DNA of 64,000 nt. It comes from CBDCYH01 sp965224105. GTDB taxonomy: Bacteria; Bacteroidota; Rhodothermia; Rhodothermales; JABDKH01. The stretch covers positions 1,240,001 to 1,304,000 of the forward strand of contig CBDCYH010000002.1 of NCBI GenBank assembly GCA_965224105.1. Reading direction: 5' to 3'. Positions 8,849 to 16,769 of this stretch are shown piece by piece; positions within the stretch are counted from its first letter, which is position 1; each line of letters begins with the position of its first letter. Made by a program: the position numbers and the translations under genes. The notes below the pieces were generated by a model. It searched no databases and was not told the DNA's origin. It worked only from the letters and a program-made list of their open reading frames with translations.

Positions 8849-9913
8849 TTACGCGTCGGAAGTTTTTGTTTCAGCGACGGCCGGTGCTGGGGCCGGGGTG
8901 TCTGCGGGTTTTGCTTTGGGTTTGTCGGCTATTGGTGCAGCTTTCTTGGTGGTTGCGGTCGCTTTTTTTGTGGTGGCCTTTTTGGGTGCAGCCTTTTGTG
9001 CTGGGGCCTTCTGAGCTGGGGCCTTCTGAGCTGGGGCTTTCTGAGTTGGGGCGCCGGCCTTGGCCTGCTTCGGTGCCTTGGCAGATTTCTCGGCGGCCTT
9101 GGCTGCAGCTTTTTCCGCTGCCTTCGCGGCGGCTTTGGCCTCGGCTGTGGCCTTGTTCTCCGCGGCTCTCTTGGCGTCGGCGGCTTTTCGGGCTGCCATC
9201 TCAGCTTCGTGCACAGCGGATCCGTCGCGCACAGCCTGGGAAATTACCGAGGCGACAAGCTCGATGGACTTAAGCGCATCGTCGTTGGCAGGGATTGGGA
9301 AGTTCACCAGGTCGGGATCGCAGTTGGTGTCCACCATCGCAATGATCGGGATGCCCAACTTTTTCGCTTCCTTCACCGCGATGTGCTCGCGGTTGATGTC
9401 AACAATAAAGAGCGCGCCGGGGAGCCGGGCCATCTTGGAAATCCCGGAGAGGACCTTGTCGAGTTTTTGCAAGTCCCTGCTCTTCATGAGCCGTTCCTTC
9501 TTCTTGAGCTGGTCCATGGTGCCGTCCTCCTGCATCCGCGTAAGGTCCTCCATGGTCCGAATACTCTTTCGGATGGTCTGGAAGTTGGTGAGGGTGCCAC
9601 CCAACCAACGTTCTACGACGTACGGGGAGTCGCACTCCTTGGCGTACTTGCGGAGGATTTCGCGGGCCTGCTTCTTCGTGCCGGCGAACATAACCCTCTT
9701 GCCTTGCTTGGCGAACCTCGCTGCAGCCTCGGCGGCCTTTTCGAGATACTGCTGGGTCTGGTTAAGATCGATTATGTGGATCCCGTTTCGCTCCATGAAA
9801 ACATGGCTGCGCATTTTGGGATTCCATCTGCTTGTGAGGTGGCCGAAGTGGGTTCCGGCTTTGAGCAGCTGCTCAATATCCACCCGGTAGGGGGCGGCTT
9901 GTTTGTCACTCAT
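8849..9913 (-). CDS. rpsB: 30S ribosomal protein S2 with long Ala/Lys/Pro-rich C-terminal extension
   Basis: The first 235 residues or so are a complete S2: LLKAGTHFGHLTSRWNPKM, IHIIDLNQT, WLGGTLTNF, LPGALFIVDINREHIAVKEAKKLGIP and MVDTNCDPDLVNFPIPANDDA. The remaining 120 or so residues are low complexity, first an Ala/Lys/Glu coiled-coil-like stretch, then Ala-Pro-Gln-Lys repeats. Standard S2 is about 230-250 aa. Extended S2 tails are known in several Bacteroidota-related lineages; this tail's role is unknown. tsf follows. Confidence 0.96.
   Translation of the reverse strand: MSDKQAAPYRVDIEQLLKAGTHFGHLTSRWNPKMRSHVFMERNGIHIIDLNQTQQYLEKAAEAAARFAKQGKRVMFAGTKKQAREILRKYAKECDSPYVVERWLGGTLTNFQTIRKSIRTMEDLTRMQEDGTMDQLKKKERLMKSRDLQKLDKVLSGISKMARLPGALFIVDINREHIAVKEAKKLGIPIIAMVDTNCDPDLVNFPIPANDDALKSIELVASVISQAVRDGSAVHEAEMAARKAADAKRAAENKATAEAKAAAKAAEKAAAKAAEKSAKAPKQAKAGAPTQKAPAQKAPAQKAPAQKAAPKKATTKKATATTKKAAPIADKPKAKPADTPAPAPAVAETKTSDA
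9000..9050. repeat. 15-bp in-frame tandem repeat inside rpsB tail
   Basis: Three consecutive near-identical 15-bp units beginning GCTGGGGC (9000-9014, 9015-9029, 9030-9044), plus the first bases of a fourth. Each unit encodes one five-residue Ala-Pro-Ala-Gln-Lys step of the S2 extension. The unit is a multiple of three, so copy number can change without a frameshift. Confidence 0.85.
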
Positions 9914-10008
9914 GTGTGTTTGGTTTTTCCTCTACAGCCTTCACCTGACAGACGCAACCCGAAGGCACCGCGACGTCATCCAGCTGTATGTGTGATTAAT
10001 AATAGAGC

Positions 10009-10404
10009 CTAGCGCTTCGAGAACTGGAAACGCTTGCGCGCTTTCGGCTGACCGTATTTCTTACGCTCAACCATTCGTGGGTCTCGGGTTAGCAGGCCGG
10101 CGTCGCGGAGGGGCTTCTTCAACTCCTCGTTGTGCTTTACAAGGGCACGCGCGATGCCTAGCTGTGTCGCTTCGGCCTGCCCCGTGGGGCCGCCGCCGCG
10201 TACATTGACCAACACGTCAAACTGACCCGTGGTCTCTGAAATTACCAGTGGTTTTAAAATCTGAATCCGCCGGAAGTCCAACGGGAAGTAGTCATCCAGC
10301 TGCCTTTTGTTTACAACGAACTTGCCGGTGCCGGGGCGAAGGTAGACGCGGGCTACCGATGTTTTTCGTCGGCCAACGGCCTGGAATTGTAGAGGTGCTG
10401 CCAT
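10009..10404 (-). CDS. rpsI: 30S ribosomal protein S9
   Basis: A 131-residue S9 with AVGRRKTSVARVYLRPG near the N terminus, VNVRGGGPTGQAEATQLGIARAL in the middle and the conserved basic end (KKYGQPKARKRFQFSKR) whose C-terminal tail reaches the P-site tRNA. It starts 3 bp after the rplM stop, so they are cotranscribed and coupled. Confidence 0.98.
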   Translation of the reverse strand: MAAPLQFQAVGRRKTSVARVYLRPGTGKFVVNKRQLDDYFPLDFRRIQILKPLVISETTGQFDVLVNVRGGGPTGQAEATQLGIARALVKHNEELKKPLRDAGLLTRDPRMVERKKYGQPKARKRFQFSKR

Positions 10405-10407
10405 TAT

Positions 10408-10851
10408 TTATACAGTAAGAGATTCTGGCTGTTGCGCCTCGTGCGGGTGCTCGCTGCCAGCGTAAACTTTTAACTTGTTGAACATCTGTCGGCCGAGCTT
10501 TCCCTTGGGAAGCATCCCCTTCACAGCGTGCTCGATGATGAAGATGGGCTTGCTTTCGCGCAGCTCCTTCGGGGATTGCAATTTTGCACCCCCGGGGTAG
10601 CCCGAGTAAGAGAAATACTGTTTGCTCTCTTCCTTGGATCCAGTGAACCGAGCTTTATCGGCGTTGATGACGATAACGTAATCGCCCAGGTCCATATGCG
10701 GAGTGAACGTTGGCTTGTGCTTGCCGCGGAGGATCGTCGCAATCTTCGTGGCCAACCTCCCCACTACCTGCTGGTCAGCATCTACGATGTACCAGGACCG
10801 ATCGATGTCGGAATGTTTTGCGCTGAAGGTTTTGTAACTGTTGTGGTTCAT
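10408..10851 (-). CDS. rplM: 50S ribosomal protein L13
   Basis: The ATG at 10851 gives the normal 147 residues. The 79 codons open upstream have no family match and are taken as leader. Motifs: WYIVDADQQVVGRLATKIA, LRGKHKPTF, GDYVIVINADKARFTG and AVKGMLPKGKLGRQMFNKLKVY. First gene of the rplM-rpsI unit; rpsB-tsf follows 95 bp after rpsI on the same strand. Confidence 0.97.
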   Translation of the reverse strand: MNHNSYKTFSAKHSDIDRSWYIVDADQQVVGRLATKIATILRGKHKPTFTPHMDLGDYVIVINADKARFTGSKEESKQYFSYSGYPGGAKLQSPKELRESKPIFIIEHAVKGMLPKGKLGRQMFNKLKVYAGSEHPHEAQQPESLTV

Positions 10852-11187
10852 CAATAAAATCAGGACACGAAAATAATAGCATCTCCAATAAAACTCCGAG
10901 GCTGGCATCCCCGCACCTAACACGCCGGTGCCCAAAATGGATCGGATTAGGCGCTCTGCCAAGAATTTCGGAGCCGAGAAATATACGACAACGCGAACTG
11001 CACGGCAATTCGGTCGCGCGCTCGGCAGACTGGAAGATTCTACCTGAGAAAAATCAGGTTTTTTGACAATCGGCTGAAAAAAGCTCAAAAAAGGAGGTTA
11101 TGCCAGGTCCAATCCGGTGTTTACCTATGAGAATTAGCTATGAATCAAAAGATACTAGCGCTTTTCAGAAGGAGAATTGTCAATGGG
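10852..11187. other. Divergent leader region between rplM and the sigma factor gene
   Basis: 336 bp that must hold the rplM promoter (minus) and the sigma-factor promoter (plus). Visible elements are: a short hairpin ACCTGA/TCAGGT (11042-11047 and 11054-11059) followed by six T on the plus strand; an overlapping TTGACA at 11063-11068; and AAGGAGG at 11091-11097 two bases before an ATG that opens a 46-codon frame ending at 11240 and overlapping the sigma gene. The small frame could be a leader peptide or chance. No -10 at proper spacing is convincing. Confidence 0.3.
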
Positions 11188-11940
11188 ATGTCGCAACGCG
11201 AGAGGACATATCGGATGGAGCAGGCCCCAACCATACATAAGTATGGAAACGGGCGCGGAAGCGGGGTCAGGATTCTGGGGCAGCCAAAAACCGTAAAAAT
11301 GGAAACGGCTGATCTCATAACCTCGATCCACCAACTGGCCACGCGCCTGCCGTTCGCCCTGGGTGATACCGAAGAGGTGAACAGGCGGTTCGAGGCTTCG
11401 ATGAATCGGGACGGACGCCTCACCGACGAGTCCGTGCACCTGTGGACGTACTGCTACGTACGGCGGTACTTCCTCATCAAGTTCGCGAAAGACCCAACGG
11501 CGCCGATTGCTGATTTCGATATGATCGTTGAGACCACCTTCCTCCGCATCCAGCGAGGGAAGCTGAAGATGAAGAGCTACAGCAGGTACGCTAACTGGGT
11601 AAGTGTGATTTGCAAAAACACGTTCCTGAACTACCTGCGGGCGAGAAAGAGAAAACCGGTGGTGGCTCTGCTAGACCGAGTGGAACTGGTGCAGGAAGAA
11701 GAGCACGGGTACGACTCCATCCTTGTACGAGACGCGATCGAAAACGCAATCGAGCGGCTGCCTGAGTTTTTGCAGGACACCGCACGCATGCGATTCCTGT
11801 CGGGCATTCCGTACGAGGAAATCGCGACGCGATCGGGTAAGTCGATACCCACCGTCCGGTCTTATGTCAACAAGGTGCTGAACAGGTTTCGCCGCGATCG
11901 ACAGTTGATTGCCCTTCTGAAGGATGAAGTTATTCCTTAA
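11188..11940 (+). CDS. ECF-like RNA polymerase sigma-70 family sigma factor
   Basis: Probable alternative sigma factor. Region 2 covers the WTYCYVRRYFLIKF to NTFLNYLRARKRK stretch. Region 4 is the helix-turn-helix near the C terminus (AIERLPEFLQDTARMRFL, then IPYEEIATRSGKSIPTVRSYVNKVLNRFRRD). An ATG at 11188 was chosen because AAGGAG precedes it; ATGs at 11140, 11218 and 11298 are also possible, and the first 35 residues or so have no family match. It is followed 32 bp later by a one-TM protein that may be its regulator, an inference from position only. Confidence 0.85.
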   Translation: MSQRERTYRMEQAPTIHKYGNGRGSGVRILGQPKTVKMETADLITSIHQLATRLPFALGDTEEVNRRFEASMNRDGRLTDESVHLWTYCYVRRYFLIKFAKDPTAPIADFDMIVETTFLRIQRGKLKMKSYSRYANWVSVICKNTFLNYLRARKRKPVVALLDRVELVQEEEHGYDSILVRDAIENAIERLPEFLQDTARMRFLSGIPYEEIATRSGKSIPTVRSYVNKVLNRFRRDRQLIALLKDEVIP

Positions 11941-11972
11941 CAGTTACACAACTATAGCTCGCAACCAAAAAC

Positions 11973-12887
11973 ATGAAAACAAGAAAAGAACTCAGAGAGC
12001 AGTTAACACTTTTCCCGTCGCTATCGGAAACGGAGAAGCGCGAATTGATGAACGAAGCGCAACGCCATCCCGATCTCGTCGGGGAAATCACACTGGCATT
12101 CCAGTGGGACGAGTTGTTGAAAGCTGCCAATCCCGATGTTGATTCAGATGAACTGATTGCCATCTACGGTGCAACAAATCTGGAAGAGGATCCTCTCTTT
12201 TCGGAAAAATTCGAAGACCTGGAGCATCGGTTGATCTATGACACGCCGTTGCAGGACCGCTCTAGTGTTATAATTGTGCGGCAGCAGATGCTGGACAGCT
12301 CCAGCGATGCGGAATCCCAGTACATGGAGTTAAAAGCCCGTGTGACCGGCGCCCGGATAGGCCGGGTGCACGAGGCGTATCCGATTGCGTTTGGCGATCT
12401 AGTGATGCGAGCCGCAGCGATGGTGGCGATTCTGGTATTGGCGTACGGAGGGTTGATGGGTGTGGATCACTTGCAGCGAACCCCCGAGCAAAAACTCGAG
12501 CTAGCCTTTAACGCCAAGCAGGCGAATATCGAAATTGATCAGCTGGAACGAGGTGCGGAGACGCTGGAGGCGCGCAGGGCGGTCGCCGTTTTGCGATTGG
12601 GTGCTGACAGGTTCGCTAGCGGCCGACGGAGCTTCCTCGGGCTGTTTCCCCGGTACGAAGGGCATGCAGTACGCGAGGCAGGTGAACTGTTTCTTCTCGT
12701 CACCCGCGACGAGAAGATTCCCGTCGGACTGCGGCAAGAGGGGGATTTCTTTTACGGAAAAGCCCTACTTGCACTTAGTGACTTTGAAGGCGCCGCCGAG
12801 GCATTTATGAGAGCCAGACGAAGCACCAATCCCGTGGTCCATCTCAACTCGGAGTATTACCTGAGAGAGCTCGCAGCTCTCTACTAG
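11973..12887 (+). CDS. Single-TM protein with TPR-like C terminus, possible anti-sigma factor
   Basis: 304 residues. An acidic, helical cytoplasmic N-terminal part (about 1-145) precedes one hydrophobic segment (VMRAAAMVAILVLAYGGLMG), then an outer part ending in TPR-like helices (GDFFYGKALLALSDFEGAAEAFMRA). This topology, with a cytoplasmic head and periplasmic sensor region, directly after an ECF-type sigma gene is how anti-sigma factors are often organised. No recognised anti-sigma domain was seen. It converges on dnaN with a single base between the stop codons. Confidence 0.6.
   Translation: MKTRKELREQLTLFPSLSETEKRELMNEAQRHPDLVGEITLAFQWDELLKAANPDVDSDELIAIYGATNLEEDPLFSEKFEDLEHRLIYDTPLQDRSSVIIVRQQMLDSSSDAESQYMELKARVTGARIGRVHEAYPIAFGDLVMRAAAMVAILVLAYGGLMGVDHLQRTPEQKLELAFNAKQANIEIDQLERGAETLEARRAVAVLRLGADRFASGRRSFLGLFPRYEGHAVREAGELFLLVTRDEKIPVGLRQEGDFFYGKALLALSDFEGAAEAFMRARRSTNPVVHLNSEYYLRELAALY
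12864..12882. terminator. Perfect hairpin at the convergent junction with dnaN
   Basis: AGAGAGCT (12864-12871) and AGCTCTCT (12875-12882) form an 8-bp stem with a 3-nt loop. It lies in the last codons of the one-TM protein and just beyond the dnaN stop on the other strand. No T tract follows on either side, so it is only a weak terminator candidate, but it is symmetric and well placed to end or pause both transcripts. Confidence 0.35.
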
Positions 12888-12888
12888 G

Positions 12889-14019
12889 CTAAGCGTACGT
12901 GTTCAGCATTACCGGCATGATGAGCATCAGCACCTCCTCTCCGGATGCCTGCACGTCCGGGGTCACAACACCCGCACGGTTGGCAGTGCTGAACGCGAAC
13001 GTCGCATCGTCGGAATCGATGTTCGACAATACCTCCGTCAGGTAAGTCGCATTGAATCCGATGACGAGCGGCTCGCCGGAATACTCACACAAGATGGTTT
13101 CTTGCGCTTCGCTGCTTCGCTCGAGGTCTTCCGCCGAAACTTCCATCCGACCTTCGTCCAGCGAAAGCCGAATCTGATTTGTCATGCTTGAACTGTACAG
13201 GCCGACCCGCTTGACGGCCGCAAGCATGGCCAAACGATTCACGCTCAGACGTTTGTCGTTTTCGTGGGGGATCACCGCCTCGTAGTTGGGATACGCCTCG
13301 TCGATCTGGCGGGCAATCACTCTTGAATGGCCGAAGTCTATCGACACGTAACCGGAATCAACAGTGAGGGTGGCCTCTTCATCCGAAGCAACCTTGCTCG
13401 CCAGGTTCATCGCCTTGTCGGGGATGATGAACTCGAGCGGCTCGGCGTTGGAAATGGAGGAAAGGGAAAGCTTGACTAGTCGATGACCGTCGGTGGCGAC
13501 AACCTTTGATTGGTCGCGATCAATCTGAAAAAGTATGCCCATCATTGCAGGACGCAGGGCATCTTTGCTAACCGCAAAACCTGTCTTGGAGAAGGCGCGC
13601 TTGAGCACGGTCCCGGGGGCTTTGATTTCAACACTGCCTTTCATCTCCGGAACGGATGGGTAATCGCCGCCATCGTGCCCAACCATTTTGTATTTACCCT
13701 GGTCGGTGGTGATCTGCAAATTGAAATCGGAGTCAGCCGAGAACTGTATCGGCAGGGAGGGGAGTGCGCGCAAGGTGTCGAGCAGTCTTTTTGCTGGCAC
13801 CGCAATGCGCTCGTTCTTGGCCTTCCCGTTGGCGTCGAAGCTCACACCCACATGTTCGACGATGGATATCTCCAGATCCGTCGCCGTGATCCGCAGCTGG
13901 TTTTGCTCACGCTCAAAAAGGACGCATTCCAGAATCGGAAGGGTACTCTTTGTTGGCACAGCACCGCTAACGGCAGTGATGGCGGACAACAGTTCGGAGC
14001 TTGCGGCGGTAAACTTCAT
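12889..14019 (-). CDS. dnaN: DNA polymerase III beta subunit (sliding clamp)
   Basis: 376 residues, the family's normal size, forming the dimeric clamp that tethers the polymerase to DNA. Typical stretches are ILECVLFEREQNQLRITATDLE, PAKRLLDTLRALP, AVSKDALRPAMMGILF, ATDGHRLVKLSL and the C-terminal LIMPVMLN. It lies 74 bp after dnaA on the same strand. Confidence 0.98.
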   Translation of the reverse strand: MKFTAASSELLSAITAVSGAVPTKSTLPILECVLFEREQNQLRITATDLEISIVEHVGVSFDANGKAKNERIAVPAKRLLDTLRALPSLPIQFSADSDFNLQITTDQGKYKMVGHDGGDYPSVPEMKGSVEIKAPGTVLKRAFSKTGFAVSKDALRPAMMGILFQIDRDQSKVVATDGHRLVKLSLSSISNAEPLEFIIPDKAMNLASKVASDEEATLTVDSGYVSIDFGHSRVIARQIDEAYPNYEAVIPHENDKRLSVNRLAMLAAVKRVGLYSSSMTNQIRLSLDEGRMEVSAEDLERSSEAQETILCEYSGEPLVIGFNATYLTEVLSNIDSDDATFAFSTANRAGVVTPDVQASGEEVLMLIMPVMLNTYA

Positions 14020-14093
14020 GGTGATTGGGAGTTTTACAATCGAGAAAGATGTGGAGGGTTGGGATACCCGTTTGAAGATACGTCTCGTACCCG

Positions 14094-15578
14094 TTAGCGG
14101 CTTCGAAGATCGATCTTATTTCGGATTTCTTCTATAATCTGGGCGTATTTCGGATCAGTGTCGATCTGGTTCTGGACGCTCTGGTTGGCGTGGATCACCG
14201 TGGAGTGGTCGCGCCCACCAAAATGTAGTCCGATGGTTTTTAGGGAATGCTGCGTGAGGGTCTTGCAGAAGTACATCGCGATCTGCCGGGCCTGGACAAT
14301 TTCGCGCTTGCGGGTTTTTTCCCGGATCAGGTTCATCTGGATCGAGAAGTATTCGCACACCACCTCCTGGATTTCGTCGATCGTAAGCGTGTGTGTCTCT
14401 TTGATCAGATCCCGCAGGATCGTTTTTGCGAGAGCGAGGTCGATCTCCTGCTTGGTGAGCGTGGAGTAGGCCAGCAGGCGGATGAGCGCACCCTCCAGCT
14501 CGCGGATGTTGCTCTTGATGTTGTGCGCGATGAACTCAATGATGTCCTGATCAATCTCAATCCCATCGTCTTCCGCCTTGCGTTGGAGGATCGCGATGCG
14601 CGTTTCCAGATCAGGCGGCTGCATGTCTGCGGTTAGGCCCCACTGAAAGCGGGACAACAGACGCTCTTCGATTCCCTGGATGTCGCGTGGGGGTCGATCC
14701 GCAGAAAGAACAATTTGTTTTCCGCTCTGATGTAGCGCGTTGAAGACGTGGAAAAATTCTTCCTGCGTCTTTTCTACGCCACCGAAGAACTGCGCGTCGT
14801 CGATGATGAGCAGCTCGACGCTCTGATAGAAGTTAGAGAACTCCCGCGCGCGGTTGTGCTGGATCGCCTGCACAAAATCGTTCGTGAACCGCTCGCTCGA
14901 GATGTACACAACCGTCTCAATTTTCTTGTTGGTCACCGCGTAGTTGCCAATGGCCTGGATCAGGTGTGTTTTGCCGAGGCCAACGCCGCCGTAAATCAGG
15001 AACGGGTTGTAGTTCGTGGTTCCGGGTTGTTGGGCGATGGCCCATGCCGCGCTCCGCGCGAGCTTGTTGCAGTCCCCCTCGATGAAGCGCTCGAACGTGT
15101 AGCTCGAATTCAGATTGCTGTTGACGGTCATCTTGCGAATCCCGGGGATCGCAAACGGGCTCGGCGCAAATTCCTGGGCTTCTTCGGATGGCTTGGGCGA
15201 GGCATCCGGAGGATCCACCGTGATGAAGTCGTCCGAGTCGTCGGCCGGGCGCGCGGGCATGCGGATCGAAGTTCCGCCGGCAGTCCCGGCGTCGCGTTCG
15301 ATGACCACGTCGTAGAAAAGCCGCGCGTTGCTGCCAAGTGTGTTGGCGATGCCCTTCGACAACATCTCGGAGTAATGGCTTTGGAACCAGTCGCAGTAAT
15401 ACTGGCTCGGCAGCTGGACAGTGAGTTTGATCGCTCCGCCCTCGTCGCGCTCCATGGACAATGGCTTCACCGGATCGAACCACGTGCTGTATTCCGTGTC
15501 GCTCACCTGCGAGCGGGCGATCTCGAGGCACTTTGTCCAGGCCTCCTGGGGGGTCTCTACGTTTACCGAATCCGCCAT
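14094..15578 (-). CDS. dnaA: Chromosomal replication initiator DnaA
   Basis: 494 residues in four parts: domain I (WTKCLEIARSQVSDTEYSTWF); an acidic linker; the AAA+ domain with Walker A GGVGLGKTH and Walker B LLIIDDAQFFGG; and the C-terminal domain IV ending in the DnaA-box reader (KTIGLHFGGRDHSTVIHA). It initiates replication at oriC and regulates itself. dnaN follows; upstream is a 500-bp region with DnaA-box-like sites. Confidence 0.98.
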   Translation of the reverse strand: MADSVNVETPQEAWTKCLEIARSQVSDTEYSTWFDPVKPLSMERDEGGAIKLTVQLPSQYYCDWFQSHYSEMLSKGIANTLGSNARLFYDVVIERDAGTAGGTSIRMPARPADDSDDFITVDPPDASPKPSEEAQEFAPSPFAIPGIRKMTVNSNLNSSYTFERFIEGDCNKLARSAAWAIAQQPGTTNYNPFLIYGGVGLGKTHLIQAIGNYAVTNKKIETVVYISSERFTNDFVQAIQHNRAREFSNFYQSVELLIIDDAQFFGGVEKTQEEFFHVFNALHQSGKQIVLSADRPPRDIQGIEERLLSRFQWGLTADMQPPDLETRIAILQRKAEDDGIEIDQDIIEFIAHNIKSNIRELEGALIRLLAYSTLTKQEIDLALAKTILRDLIKETHTLTIDEIQEVVCEYFSIQMNLIREKTRKREIVQARQIAMYFCKTLTQHSLKTIGLHFGGRDHSTVIHANQSVQNQIDTDPKYAQIIEEIRNKIDLRSR

Positions 15579-16078
15579 TAACTATATGCTGACCAATTAA
15601 TTACGCGCGCCAGAAGGCCGTTTTAAGGCACATGTTATACACAAAAAAGGCTACCCTGTGGATTAGTCGTGCTATGTCCTGCCCAGGTGCTCCGATTGCG
15701 GCCCGGAAGCGCTGATTAGTGCTATTTCGGCCCGAATGGTAAAAAAACGGCACCAATCCGCCATTGGAATATTCGCATCCTCAGGTTCTTACTCTCCGGG
15801 TCCCAACTAAAAAGGTAAAAAACCGCTTTACTCACAACTTATCAACAGGTAAAAAGTAACCCGGGTTGGGATTTCCAGGGTTGGCGTATGTGGTCGGGCG
15901 TTCGGAGTGAAGGTGGGTAGCGGTCGGGGTGGATGGATGAACCGTTTCGAAGGCCGGAGAATCATCCGGAAATCGATAATTCGGAGGTTGAAAGTTTGAA
16001 TCGGAGGGCCGGGATGCCGTATCTTTCAGGTTCTGATTTTTTGAAATTGCCGATCTGCGGCCGAGTCCGTTCCGGAAA
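15579..16078. other. Candidate replication origin region upstream of dnaA
   Basis: No gene is supported here. DnaA-box-like 9-mers: TTATACACA at 15635-15643 (fits TTATNCACA); TGTGGATTA at 15657-15665 (one change from the reverse box); TTATCAACA at 15839-15847 (one change). Three GGTAAAAA direct repeats start at 15738, 15814 and 15848, and AT-rich tracts surround them. Position between dnaA and a divergent operon is typical of oriC, but other sites are possible. The region also carries the dnaA and yceD promoters. Confidence 0.5.
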
Positions 16079-16543
16079 ATGCTGAAGCTGGTTATCGATT
16101 CCCTGACCGAAGGGTTTGAAAGCACCGCTGTGTTGAAGCCGGATGCGGATCAGCTCGGGCTCGACGACTCGTTCCAAAACCTCGCGGTGCACACGTTTGC
16201 CCGTGTCGTTACCGAAGGAGTAATTCTGGAGCTGGAGGTATCCGGAGAGACAACGCTGATCTGCGACAGAACGGCCGAACCGTTTGCGTTCGAGATTCAA
16301 ACCTCGGCTAAGATTTTGGCAACGGATGATCCCGACGAGACCGACGAAGAAAACATAGAGCTCAACGTCGCCGACCGTTCGATTGATTTAACAAATTTGG
16401 TACACGACCTTGTGATCCTGGCCATCCCGGCAAAGAAACTCGCGCCGGGATCCGACGAGGTGGAAATAGAAACTACTTTTGGACAAAGCGATGAGATCGA
16501 TCCCCGATGGGCTCCGCTTTTGAAAAGGAAGTCGAAAGAATAA
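16079..16543 (+). CDS. DUF177 / YceD family protein
   Basis: 154-residue acidic protein of the YceD/DUF177 family, which almost always precedes rpmF and is linked to 23S rRNA accumulation in plants and E. coli. The C-terminal half has the usual IDLTNLVHDLVILAIPAKKL segment. One Cys (ICDR) matches the family position. It lies 12 bp before rpmF and starts the plus-strand lipid/ribosome cluster, divergent from dnaA. Confidence 0.85.
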   Translation: MLKLVIDSLTEGFESTAVLKPDADQLGLDDSFQNLAVHTFARVVTEGVILELEVSGETTLICDRTAEPFAFEIQTSAKILATDDPDETDEENIELNVADRSIDLTNLVHDLVILAIPAKKLAPGSDEVEIETTFGQSDEIDPRWAPLLKRKSKE

Positions 16544-16555
16544 CAAACGAGAAAC

Positions 16556-16744
16556 ATGGCTAATCCAAAACGTAAACACTCAAAGGCACGCACACGGAGC
16601 CGCCGGGCAAATTATTACGGCAGCCTCAAAGCGCCCACCACCATGGAGTGTCCCAACTGCGGGAGTGCCAAGCTCATGCACCACGCATGCCCCGAGTGCG
16701 GGCACTACCGCGGCCGGCAGATGACCGAGGTAGAGGCGAACTAA
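16556..16744 (+). CDS. rpmF: 50S ribosomal protein L32 (zinc-binding form)
   Basis: 62 residues. The N terminus has the basic HSKARTRSRRANYY segment. The zinc ribbon has two CxxC knuckles (CPNCGS and CPECGHY), so this is the zinc-containing C+ paralogue. Standard yceD-rpmF-plsX order. Confidence 0.97.
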   Translation: MANPKRKHSKARTRSRRANYYGSLKAPTTMECPNCGSAKLMHHACPECGHYRGRQMTEVEAN

Positions 16745-16769
16745 CCAGTCGCCCTCAAACACATTCACC

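Noticed and set aside
8122..9273. 383-codon frame antisense to tsf and rpsB
   Set aside because: It overlaps two certain ribosomal/translation genes on the other strand; length arises from their GC-rich third positions and the repetitive S2 tail.
8996..10012. 338-codon plus-strand frame over rpsB
   Set aside because: Antisense to S2, with no domain pattern; starts within the S2 repeat.
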